Of a stretch of DNA of 14,877 bases, positions 7,215 through 14,624 are shown piece after piece. The notes below the pieces were generated by a model. The model had not been told where the DNA came from and did no database searches. It saw only the letters and a list, made by a program, of their open reading frames with translations. The stretch's first letter is position 1. Every line of letters begins with the position of its first letter. The translations under genes were made by a program, and so were the position numbers. Source of the stretch: Candidatus Falkowbacteria bacterium LH_S3 (GTDB lineage Bacteria > Patescibacteriota > Patescibacteriia > Patescibacteriales > JAGXOH01); contig JAGXOH010000011.1 of the NCBI GenBank assembly GCA_023659985.1, positions 1 through 14,877 on the forward strand, read 5' to 3'.

Positions 7215-8675
7215 CTAGCTTCTTACTTCGTATCCTTTAGGTATGGGTAAGTCAGGATTTTCTATGGCAGGATTAAGATTTTTTAATCTATCAATTTTTT
7301 CATTATTATCATCAGCTATAGAATTTAGTGTGGGTTGTGTTGTAAGTGAAGGGATTGTTAATTTTTCTCCGCCATGTAAATTATCTGAATTTATATTGGG
7401 GTTGGCTTGTAATATATCTTTAGCTGAGATGTTTGGAAAATTTTGAGATAATTGATAAATATTTTTATCCTCTTTTTTAAATGTATATTTTTGGGGTTTA
7501 GTCTCTACCTTTTTGGAATTGAAAGATAAGGGTTGTTTTTGCTCTTCAACAAAATTTTCTTGGATCAGCTCATAAACAGCATTGAATTTAGGGGGATAAT
7601 TCAGGTTTTGGGTCATTCCTTTTATTTTATTTTCAAACATTTTTTTCCTAGATTGTTCTGATATAGGGATTTTTAGAGTTTGACCGATATAAATTTTGCT
7701 TTTATCTTGTATATTATTGATATCGCATAATACATCTGTTGTTGTATTGAATTTTTTTGTTACTTTGTTTAAATTATCTCCTCTTTTAATTTGATAATTA
7801 TCATATTCATAAGATTCCACTGTTTGCTTAATATTATTAATATTGTCTTCAAGATATTTTAAAAATTCTTTGTAATTTATTTTTTGTTTGCCGGTATAAG
7901 CGTCTTTTAGATAGTTCCAAAAATAACCTCCATTATAGCCAGATAAAGCCAAGTTCCAGTCTTTACTTTTTTCATATAACTCTTTTAAAAAAGAGGCGCA
8001 AGCTGACGCTGATTTTATTGGATCTTTTCGTTCTTCTAAGTTTTGAGGTTGATCTGCGTAATAGTTGGTTTTAAGTCCATATGTTCTGGCGGTTTTTGGC
8101 GTAAACTGGTAAGGGCCAACTGCTCCTGCTGGAGAGCGTGCGTTAAGTTGCCAATGGGATTCCGGCAAGGAAAGGTAAATAAATTTTTCTGGCATTTCTT
8201 GTTGGCGGAATTGTTCTTTTAGATAGGGCTGCCAGGCACCCATTTCATAGTATCCTTTTTGTAGGCTATCTTTTAACTCGTGGTCTTGTTTATATTTTTC
8301 TTTCCAGTTATTTTTGATAGATTCCATAATTTCTGGAGTTAATTCAATAGGTCCTGGTTTATCAAAATCTAGCACTTCTGTAATTGATTTTATGTTTTCT
8401 TCTTGAATTTGTTTTTGTTCAGGTGTGGCTTTTGATTTTTCCTCTTTTTCCTTTTCTGACTTTTTATTTTCAGAAGTGCTATCTTCTTCTTCTGTCATTT
8501 CAATTAATTTAGCCAACCCCCCGCCTAAAGCTATACCTCCACCAATAATAGCACTCTTTTTTAAAAATTCTCTTCGGCTTAGCTTAGAAGAGGAGTTATT
8601 TTCCTCTTCCTTTTTTCGGTTAGGTCGAGATGGTTTTTCTTGGTTTTTATAAAAATTAAATTTTTCCGAAGTCAT
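7215..8675 (-). CDS. Tat-signal lytic transglycosylase (MltD-like SLT domain) with LysM repeats
   Basis: The 486-residue protein should cleave peptidoglycan glycan strands outside the cytoplasmic membrane. The N-terminus has a twin-arginine signal: SRREFLKK (33-40) before the hydrophobic, glycine-rich stretch AIIGGGIALGGGLAKLI (42-58). No clear AxA cleavage site follows, so it may stay anchored. A charged linker (59-95) leads to an SLT domain (about 140-260). This has LPESHW with catalytic Glu172, SPAGAVGPYQF (181-191), RKDPI (216-220) and YNGG (247-250), the pattern of MltD-type enzymes. LysM modules that bind N-acetylglucosamine follow at about 292-338 and 396-443, with a degenerate third at about 447-483. 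It lies 122 nt downstream of uvrC on the same strand. A Tat rather than a Sec or lipoprotein signal is unusual for this enzyme class. Confidence 0.88.
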   Translation of the reverse strand: MTSEKFNFYKNQEKPSRPNRKKEEENNSSSKLSRREFLKKSAIIGGGIALGGGLAKLIEMTEEEDSTSENKKSEKEKEEKSKATPEQKQIQEENIKSITEVLDFDKPGPIELTPEIMESIKNNWKEKYKQDHELKDSLQKGYYEMGAWQPYLKEQFRQQEMPEKFIYLSLPESHWQLNARSPAGAVGPYQFTPKTARTYGLKTNYYADQPQNLEERKDPIKSASACASFLKELYEKSKDWNLALSGYNGGYFWNYLKDAYTGKQKINYKEFLKYLEDNINNIKQTVESYEYDNYQIKRGDNLNKVTKKFNTTTDVLCDINNIQDKSKIYIGQTLKIPISEQSRKKMFENKIKGMTQNLNYPPKFNAVYELIQENFVEEQKQPLSFNSKKVETKPQKYTFKKEDKNIYQLSQNFPNISAKDILQANPNINSDNLHGGEKLTIPSLTTQPTLNSIADDNNEKIDRLKNLNPAIENPDLPIPKGYEVRS

Positions 8676-8797
8676 GAATTTTATATGTCTGTTGTTTTAT
8701 TGCCTGATTATTTTGGGTGATAAAGGCTAATTTGGCAATATAACAATAGATCGTTACTGGAAAATTTTTAATATTAATTCTCAATTTATTCCAAAAT

Positions 8798-10111
8798 TTA
8801 TTTCTTATATTTTTTGCTTCTTAATTTTCTATGATATAGGATAGCAAATCTATGAGCTTCGTCTCGCACTCGCTTGATTATATGAAAGGCTGGAGAATTT
8901 AAGGGGAGGTTTAATGGAGCTCTTTTCTCTGGAAAAAATATTTTATCCCTAGAGCGAGCTGACCTATTTCCATTGCCTTTAGATATAGATATAGCCATTA
9001 TATTCAAAGACATTTTTTTGAGAACATTTAAAGTAACATTTAATTGTTGTCTACCTCCGTCAATGATAATTAAATCCGGATATGGCCAATGTTTAGCTGT
9101 TTTTTCGTTTTTTAGTTTATATAATCGTCTTTCTAAGATTTCTTTAAGCATTTGAGTATCATTGGTTTTATTTTGGCAAGTTTTAATTTTAAATTTTCTG
9201 TATTGGTTTTTATCTGCCTCCCCATTGGTAAATACTACCATAGATCCCACGGCTTGCGAACCGAAAATAGTGGAGATATCGTAGCCTTCTATCCTTTGGG
9301 GAATAGTAGGTAGTCCTAACAATTTGGCTAATTCTGTCACATCACCGGCATATTTATCCATTAAGCTTAAAATATTGGCGTGTTCCAATATGCGGTTGAT
9401 ATTGTTTAACATATATTCATAAGAAGCAATATGAGCGTCCAATTCTTGAGCATTATTACTATCATCATCTCTTTGCTTTCTTAATTTCCTTAATTTTTTT
9501 TCTTGTTCTTTAATTATTTGATGTTTTTTTCCTTCTAAAAAAAGAGAAATCTGTTTGATGATAGCGTTGTATTCCTGTTTATTAGCATAGTTTTCGCACA
9601 TACCTGGGCATTTGCCGATTCTATAATAAAGACAAACATTTCTGGGCATAGTTTTACAAGAGCGAAAGGGCCAGATTTTTCTAATAGTCTTTAGAGTTTG
9701 TTTAACTGCTTCCACATTAACAAAGGGACCGAAATAAGTGCCAGCTTGGTCTATTTTTCTGGTCATAAATACGCGTGGCCATTTTTCTTCAGTAGAGATT
9801 TTAATATAAATGTGTCTTTTGTCATCCCTAAGGGCTATATTATAATGAGGTTGGTGTTTTTTTATTAAGTTTGCTTCTAATAGCAGGGCTTCTATCTCAG
9901 AGTCGGTCTCTCTCCATTGAATATCATTGACCTTTGTTGTCATGGAATATTTGGCTGGAGTATGGTCACTACCTTTTTGCCAATAGGAAAACACCCGACT
10001 TTTAAGGTTAGCGGCTTTACCTATATATATTATTTTATCATTTTTATCCAGAAAGAAATAACAGCCAGGAGATCTGGGTATATTCAATTTTTTGATTTTT
10101 TCTAAGTTCAT
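8798..10111 (-). CDS. uvrC: UvrABC excision nuclease subunit C, shortened
   Basis: UvrC makes both incisions around a lesion held by UvrB. The 437-residue product has the N-terminal GIY-YIG nuclease (PGCYFF 15-20, IIYIGKAANLKSRV 27-40). The four cysteines Cys152, Cys160, Cys168 and Cys172 are placed as in the iron-sulphur site reported for UvrC. The C-terminal RNase H-like nuclease is present: GYDIS with Asp278, Asp318, IIIDGG with Asp351 and RDEAH with His420 match the catalytic set of the family. E. coli UvrC has about 610 residues. Missing here are the C-terminal tandem helix-hairpin-helix (the protein ends in lysines soon after His420) and roughly 115 residues between the cysteines and Asp278. 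The region where the UVR domain should be (about 200-240) is charged and lacks the FE.AA..RD signature. It is divergent from the helicase gene, with start ATG at 10109-10111. Confidence 0.95.
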   Translation of the reverse strand: MNLEKIKKLNIPRSPGCYFFLDKNDKIIYIGKAANLKSRVFSYWQKGSDHTPAKYSMTTKVNDIQWRETDSEIEALLLEANLIKKHQPHYNIALRDDKRHIYIKISTEEKWPRVFMTRKIDQAGTYFGPFVNVEAVKQTLKTIRKIWPFRSCKTMPRNVCLYYRIGKCPGMCENYANKQEYNAIIKQISLFLEGKKHQIIKEQEKKLRKLRKQRDDDSNNAQELDAHIASYEYMLNNINRILEHANILSLMDKYAGDVTELAKLLGLPTIPQRIEGYDISTIFGSQAVGSMVVFTNGEADKNQYRKFKIKTCQNKTNDTQMLKEILERRLYKLKNEKTAKHWPYPDLIIIDGGRQQLNVTLNVLKKMSLNIMAISISKGNGNRSARSRDKIFFPEKRAPLNLPLNSPAFHIIKRVRDEAHRFAILYHRKLRSKKYKK

Positions 10112-10165
10112 AATTAAATTTTATCATATTTTAGTTTTTAAAGGCTAAATCCCAATGCTTCAATG

Positions 10166-10258
10166 CTAAGAATTAAACCAAGAAGACTTTATTTCTTAGG
10201 ACTACAACTAAATTGCATATAAAAAATAATGCATACTATAGTAAGTACTATTTTTTAT
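10166..10258. repeat. Two AT-rich inverted repeats in the uvrC/helicase divergent gap
   Basis: CTAAGAA (10166-10172) pairs with TTCTTAG (10193-10199). ATAAAAAATA (10219-10228) pairs with TATTTTTTAT (10249-10258), with a small ATAGTA/TACTAT palindrome nested between them. They lie between two divergent genes and could be operator-like or bidirectional terminator-like. AT-rich palindromes also arise by chance. The rest of the 356-nt gap 10112-10467 holds repeat modules and the promoter element annotated separately, and no gene. Confidence 0.35.
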
Positions 10259-10262
10259 CAGA

Positions 10263-10347
10263 TAAGTTCAGATAGATTGAACTCCAATTTTAAATTAAAT
10301 TCCGCTTAATTTACTTTCAACTTTCAACAATTTGCCAAAGGCAAATT
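10263..10347 (+). repeat. Repeat mosaic between uvrC and the helicase gene (locus 2)
   Basis: A 26-nt module at about 10262-10287 recurs with two changes at 14625-14650. It is followed by CTTTCAAC heptamers (10314-10328) and the palindrome AATTTGCC-AAA-GGCAAATT (10329-10347), identical with flanks to 7012-7033 in locus 1. More heptamer variants (CTTTCAACTTTTAAC-like) and a half-palindrome AAGCCCCGCTTAATTT lie between 10408 and 10458, just before the helicase ATG. Confidence 0.8.
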
Positions 10348-10372
10348 TAAAATTGGTGCGGATTCTGAATTT

Positions 10373-10397
10373 TATGATATAATTTTTTTAGACCTAA
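10373..10397 (+). promoter_or_regulatory. Extended -10 promoter-like element upstream of the helicase-nuclease gene (copy 2)
   Basis: This is TATG, one base, TATAAT, T7 and AGACCTAA, identical to 6844-6868 except for one base. It lies 70 to 95 nt before the ATG at 10468 in the correct orientation, so it is the best promoter candidate for the helicase gene. The transcript would begin near 10390 and carry a leader made of CTTTCAAC-type repeats. No -35 box is obvious, as expected for a strong extended -10. Confidence 0.5.
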
Positions 10398-10467
10398 CAT
10401 TATTTTTTCTTTCAACTTTTAACTTTCAACTTTTAACAACTAAGCCCCGCTTAATTTATTAAAAAAA

Positions 10468-13400
10468 ATGAGTGAAAATATTTTAAAAAATTTAAACCCA
10501 GAACAAAAGAAAGCGGTGACACATAGCAGCGGTCCGCTTTTAATAGTAGCTGGGGCAGGTACTGGTAAGACTACAGTTATAACTAAAAGAATAGCTTATA
10601 TTATACAACAAGAATTGGCTCGTCCAGAGGAAATTTTAGCTTTAACTTTTACTGAAAAAGTTGCCGGAGAGATGGAAGAGAGAGTTATTGATATTCTTTC
10701 TTACGGTTACTTTGATTTGTGGATCTCTACCTTTCATAGTTTTGCAGAAAAAATATTGCGGGAACAGGGGTTAGAAATAGGCTTGCCTACAGATTTTCAA
10801 CTTTTAAATGAGTTTGATCAATATATTCTTTTTAAAAAGAACTTGGATAAATTTGAATTGGATTATTATAAACCTTTGGGTAACCCCACTAAATTTATTA
10901 AAATTTTGCTCAGGCATTTTTCCCGGGCCAAGGACGAGGATATAACTCCTCAGCAATACCTCCAATATGCTGAAGAGTTGCAACAGAATCTGGATAATTG
11001 CCTGAGTGGGGGTAAGAGCAAGGCTAAAGCGGCCAATATCACTAACTTTCAAGATTTTGACGGCAATTTTGATCAAGAAGTGGCTGAGCAAGAAGTAAAA
11101 AGGATAAGCGAGATAGCCAATGCCTACCATACTTATCAGAATCTTCTTTTGGAGAATAGTTATTTGGATTTTGGAGATCTGATTATGTATTGTTTGAAAT
11201 TGTTCCGGGAGAGACCTGCGGTTTTGGAAAAGTATAGAAAACATTTTAAATATATTCTTCTTGATGAATTTCAGGATACTAATTGGTCCCAATACGAACT
11301 TATTAAGATTTTGGCTGCCTCCCAGAATAATTTGGTGGTTTGCTTAGATGATGACCAGAGTGTATATAAATTTCGTGGGGCTTCTACCAGTAATGTTCAG
11401 CAGTTTATTAAAGATTATCCTAAGGTCAAATCGGTATTTTTGATCAAGAATTATCGTAATGGCCAAGAGATTTTGGATCTGGCTTATGATTTTATTGTTC
11501 AGAATAATCCTAATAGATTAGAGTATCAACTTAATAAACAAAATTATGATAATAAATTGAGTAAAAGATTGAAATCTCAAACAGGAGAACTTGGAAAGGT
11601 GGAGGTTATTAATGCTTTTACCTTAGAAGAAGAAATGAAAGAAGTAACCCGGAAAATATTAGACTTAAAAGACCGTGATAGGGAAGCTATTTGGGATGAT
11701 TTTGCAGTGTTAGCCAGAACTAACGAGGGGGCTAAAGATGTCTGTCAATCCTTAGAAGAGGCCGGATTGCCCTATCTGCTTTATTCCTCCAAAGGCCTTT
11801 ATAACAAGGATTTGATAATGGATGTTATTGATTATCTTAAAGTAATTAATGATTATCACGATAATGTTTCTATGTATAGAATTTTAAAATTACCCATTTT
11901 TAAATTTAGTGGAGAGGAGTTGGTAAAGTTGAATTATTGGGCAAACAGAAAATCATTGTCCTTGTTTGAAGTTTTGAGCAATACTGAGATTTTGGGGTTG
12001 TCTCCTAAGATAAAAAAGAAAGGAGAAAAGGTGCTTGATCTCATAAAAAGGCATATCTCGCGAGCTCGGAATAGGAATGCTAGTGAAATCTTTATAGACT
12101 TTTTAAATGATAGCGGTCTTTTAAAGTATTTAAACAAACAAGAGAATTATAATCGAGAAGCAACTTTATTGCTTAATCAATTTATGTCCAGGATAAGAAA
12201 ATTTGAAACCAACAGCAATGATAAAAGTTTGGGGTCTTTCTTGGATGAGCTACAAATGGAGATGGATGCCGGAGAGATCGGGGATTTGCCCAGGGATCTG
12301 GATGTTGGCCCTGAGACCATTAAAGTAATGACTGTTCATTCAGCCAAAGGATTGGAATTTAAATATGTGTTTATTACTGGGTTAGTAGATAAAAGATTCC
12401 CTACTATGGAAAGAAAAGAGCCGATTATGCTTCCAGACCCCTTAATTAAAGAGTCATTACCAGAGGGTGATGTTCATTTGGAGGAGGAAAGGCGCTTGTT
12501 ATATGTGGCTTTAACTCGAGGCGGTCGGCAAGTGTGTTTATCTTGGGCGTATGATTATGGTGGAAAACAAAGCAAAAAACCCTCTAAGTTTTTAGTGGAA
12601 TGCGGAGTAGTTGAGGATCCGGCTAAACAAAAAGAACAAAACCGTGGTGGTGGTAAACAAGAGGATTCTAATGGTTTGGAAAAACAACAACAGCGAATTA
12701 TTGAAAAAACAGAAGAGCAACTGCCAATACCAACTACTTTTTCTTATACTCAATTCACTGCTTTTACTAATTGTCCTTATCAATATAAATTTGCCCATAT
12801 TTTAAGGATACCCACTAAGGGAAAGCCTTCATTTTCTTTCGGTAAGACTATGCATTCTGTTCTTCAGAAAACATTTGATACAATAAATAAAAGAAGTTCT
12901 TACAGCCAAACTGACTTATTTGGAGGCGGCGTTGGATCTTCATCTTCCGGTAGAGACATTATAACTATGGATGAAATTTTAGAAATTTATCAAAAATGTT
13001 GGATTGATGATTGGTATTCTAATAAAAAAGATAAGGAAGAAAAATGGGAAAAGGGTAGGAAAATGTTAAAAGATTTTTATGAAAAGCATAAAAATAATTG
13101 GCCCAACACTATTTTTTTGGAAAAGAATTTTAATTTTATTTTGGAGGCGAATGGAGAAAAATACGGTATTCATGGAGCTATGGATAGAGTAGATGAAACC
13201 GAAGATGGTAAGATCAAGATAGTTGATTATAAAACCGGAAAACCAAAGGAAACACATACTTTTGCAGATAAGCAACAATTGTTTCTGTATCAACTTGCTG
13301 CCAAACAACTGTTTAGAAAAGAAATTCATTCTTTATCTTTTTATTATTTAGAAAATAACAGTGAATATGAGTTTGTGGGAAGCGATAAGGATTTGAACAA

Positions 13401-13518
13401 GACAGAAGAAAAATTCCGTGATATAATCAAAAAAATTAAACAAGGAGAATTTGATCCCAAACCCGGTCCTTTATGCCAATATTGTGATTTTAGGGGTATA
13501 TGTGAATATAAAAAATAG
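10468..13518 (+). CDS. UvrD-like superfamily 1A helicase fused to a RecB-like PD-(D/E)XK nuclease
   Basis: The 1016-residue protein is a DNA translocase-nuclease for end processing or recombinational repair. The motor has Walker A GAGTGKT (29-35), FTEKVAGEMEERV (61-73), LLDEFQD (264-270), DDDQSVYKFRGA (294-305), TVHSAKGLEF (622-631) and EERRLLYVALTR (673-684), the UvrD/PcrA set. After a Gln-rich linker (720-750) comes a RecB-family nuclease: His796 in GKTMH, Asp906 in AMDRVD, IVDYKTGK with Asp920 and Lys922, then QLFLYQLA (937-944). Cys769 together with C..C.....C (Cys1003, Cys1006, Cys1012) is the AddB/Cas4-type iron-sulphur pattern. The layout recalls mycobacterial AdnB or AddAB subunits rather than plain UvrD, which is about 720 residues and has no nuclease. 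A Ser/Gly-rich insert lies at 816-829. The ATG has no Shine-Dalgarno and is preceded by A7. Confidence 0.94.
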   Translation: MSENILKNLNPEQKKAVTHSSGPLLIVAGAGTGKTTVITKRIAYIIQQELARPEEILALTFTEKVAGEMEERVIDILSYGYFDLWISTFHSFAEKILREQGLEIGLPTDFQLLNEFDQYILFKKNLDKFELDYYKPLGNPTKFIKILLRHFSRAKDEDITPQQYLQYAEELQQNLDNCLSGGKSKAKAANITNFQDFDGNFDQEVAEQEVKRISEIANAYHTYQNLLLENSYLDFGDLIMYCLKLFRERPAVLEKYRKHFKYILLDEFQDTNWSQYELIKILAASQNNLVVCLDDDQSVYKFRGASTSNVQQFIKDYPKVKSVFLIKNYRNGQEILDLAYDFIVQNNPNRLEYQLNKQNYDNKLSKRLKSQTGELGKVEVINAFTLEEEMKEVTRKILDLKDRDREAIWDDFAVLARTNEGAKDVCQSLEEAGLPYLLYSSKGLYNKDLIMDVIDYLKVINDYHDNVSMYRILKLPIFKFSGEELVKLNYWANRKSLSLFEVLSNTEILGLSPKIKKKGEKVLDLIKRHISRARNRNASEIFIDFLNDSGLLKYLNKQENYNREATLLLNQFMSRIRKFETNSNDKSLGSFLDELQMEMDAGEIGDLPRDLDVGPETIKVMTVHSAKGLEFKYVFITGLVDKRFPTMERKEPIMLPDPLIKESLPEGDVHLEEERRLLYVALTRGGRQVCLSWAYDYGGKQSKKPSKFLVECGVVEDPAKQKEQNRGGGKQEDSNGLEKQQQRIIEKTEEQLPIPTTFSYTQFTAFTNCPYQYKFAHILRIPTKGKPSFSFGKTMHSVLQKTFDTINKRSSYSQTDLFGGGVGSSSSGRDIITMDEILEIYQKCWIDDWYSNKKDKEEKWEKGRKMLKDFYEKHKNNWPNTIFLEKNFNFILEANGEKYGIHGAMDRVDETEDGKIKIVDYKTGKPKETHTFADKQQLFLYQLAAKQLFRKEIHSLSFYYLENNSEYEFVGSDKDLNKTEEKFRDIIKKIKQGEFDPKPGPLCQYCDFRGICEYKK

Positions 13519-13520
13519 GA

Positions 13521-13560
13521 GTTCCATTGCTAAATTGTTGTTTGGTTTTAACAATGGAAC
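13521..13560. repeat. Hairpin between the helicase gene and ruvB
   Basis: GTTCCATTGCTAA (13521-13533) pairs with TTAACAATGGAAC (13548-13560): 12 of 13 positions are complementary, with a 14-nt loop. It starts 2 nt after the helicase stop and ends 19 nt before the ruvB ATG. There is no following T tract, so it is not a classic terminator. It may protect the upstream mRNA end, attenuate read-through or be a protein-binding site. Confidence 0.6.
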
Positions 13561-13562
13561 AA

Positions 13563-13577
13563 TATAATAATGGAAAG
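13563..13577 (+). promoter_or_regulatory. Possible -10 box and Shine-Dalgarno for ruvB
   Basis: TATAAT (13563-13568) follows the hairpin and GGAAAG (13572-13577) stands 2 nt before the ATG at 13580. If TATAAT is used, transcription would start at about the Shine-Dalgarno and give an almost leaderless ruvB mRNA. GGAAAG is one of the few Shine-Dalgarno-like sites in the window, although its spacing is short. Confidence 0.33.
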
Positions 13578-13579
13578 AT

Positions 13580-14614
13580 ATGTCAGATAAAAATACTGAG
13601 CGTTTAGTTAGCGCCAAACAATCAGGAGAAGACAATGGCTTGGATTTCACTTTGCGCCCTAAGAATTTAGATGATTATGTAGGGCAAGAAAAATCCAAGG
13701 CAAGCTTAAAAATCGCTATTGAGGCTGCTCAAAAAAGAGAGGAAAATATAGAACATGTGCTTTTGGATGGTCCGCCTGGACTTGGAAAGACCACTATGGC
13801 TCATATTATTGCTAATGAATTCAATTCTAATATTCGAGTAACTTCTGGACCTGTTATTGAAAAAAGTGGGGATTTAGCTGCTATTTTAAGTAATTTAGGA
13901 GAAGGAGATATTTTGTTTATTGATGAGATCCATAGATTAAATAAGACTATAGAAGAGATACTTTATCCTGCTATGGAAGATTATGCTTTGAATATAATTA
14001 TTGGCAAGGGTCCTTCTGCCAGAACCGTTAGAATTGGCCTCCCCAATTTTACTATTATTGGAGCCACTACTAAAGTAAGCTTACTATCTGCCCCTTTGCG
14101 GGATAGGTTTGGTATGCATTATCACTTGGATTTTTATACAGTTGACGAAATTAAGAAAATTATTAATCGAAGTGCATCTATTTTGGGTGTGGAAATAAGT
14201 CCGGATGCCGGAGAGTCTGTTGCTTGCCGTTCCAGGCGCACCCCCAGGGTTGCCAATCGGTTATTGAAAAGAGTTAGGGATTATTGCCAGGTAAAGGGTG
14301 ATGGATTTTTAAGTCCTGACTTATGCGATCAAGCCTTGGAAATGTTAGAAGTTGATAAATTGGGTTTAGATTGGGTTGATAGAAAGATATTGGAAACTAT
14401 AATAGATAAATTTAATGGCGGACCTGTGGGGTTAAATACCATATCAGCCGCTACGAGTGAAGATATGGCTACTATTGAAGATGTGTATGAACCTTATTTA
14501 ATGCAATTAGGGTTTATTGATAGGTCACCTAGGGGAAGGATAGTGACTGACAATGGATATAAGCATTTAGGAAAACAGAAATCCAAGCAAAAAAAGATGG
14601 ATATTGGAAAGTAA
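13580..14614 (+). CDS. ruvB: Holliday junction branch migration ATPase RuvB
   Basis: RuvB is the hexameric AAA+ motor that, with RuvA, drives branch migration of Holliday junctions. The 344-residue product is full length for the family (about 330-350). It has LRPKNLDDYVGQ (25-36), Walker A GPPGLGKT (64-71), Walker B ILFIDEIHRL (111-120), sensor 1 GATTKVSLLSAPLRDRFG (161-178) with the arginine finger region at Arg174, and TPRVANRLLKRVRDY (221-235). The C-terminal winged-helix tail GFIDRSPRGRIVTDNGYKHL (311-330) is also typical. The usual RSRGTPR reads RSRRTPR here, a mild change. It begins 61 nt after the helicase-nuclease gene on the same strand, so the two may be co-transcribed, although a strong hairpin and a possible own promoter lie between them. 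The lysine-rich tail (332-344) is extra. Confidence 0.97.
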   Translation: MSDKNTERLVSAKQSGEDNGLDFTLRPKNLDDYVGQEKSKASLKIAIEAAQKREENIEHVLLDGPPGLGKTTMAHIIANEFNSNIRVTSGPVIEKSGDLAAILSNLGEGDILFIDEIHRLNKTIEEILYPAMEDYALNIIIGKGPSARTVRIGLPNFTIIGATTKVSLLSAPLRDRFGMHYHLDFYTVDEIKKIINRSASILGVEISPDAGESVACRSRRTPRVANRLLKRVRDYCQVKGDGFLSPDLCDQALEMLEVDKLGLDWVDRKILETIIDKFNGGPVGLNTISAATSEDMATIEDVYEPYLMQLGFIDRSPRGRIVTDNGYKHLGKQKSKQKKMDIGK

Positions 14615-14624
14615 AAGAATAAGA

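Noticed and set aside
8676..8797. Promoter for the transglycosylase gene in the gap after uvrC
   Set aside because: Several TATATT-like hexamers exist on the minus strand, but none has a convincing -35 or extended -10; AT content makes chance matches likely.
10804..11292. 162-codon open frame antisense to the helicase-nuclease gene
   Set aside because: It lies wholly within a well-supported helicase with conserved motifs on the other strand; the hydrophobic product is typical of a shadow frame in AT-rich DNA.
12592..12805. Short open frames on both strands over the helicase linker
   Set aside because: They overlap the Gln-rich linker of the helicase-nuclease and show no recognisable protein features.
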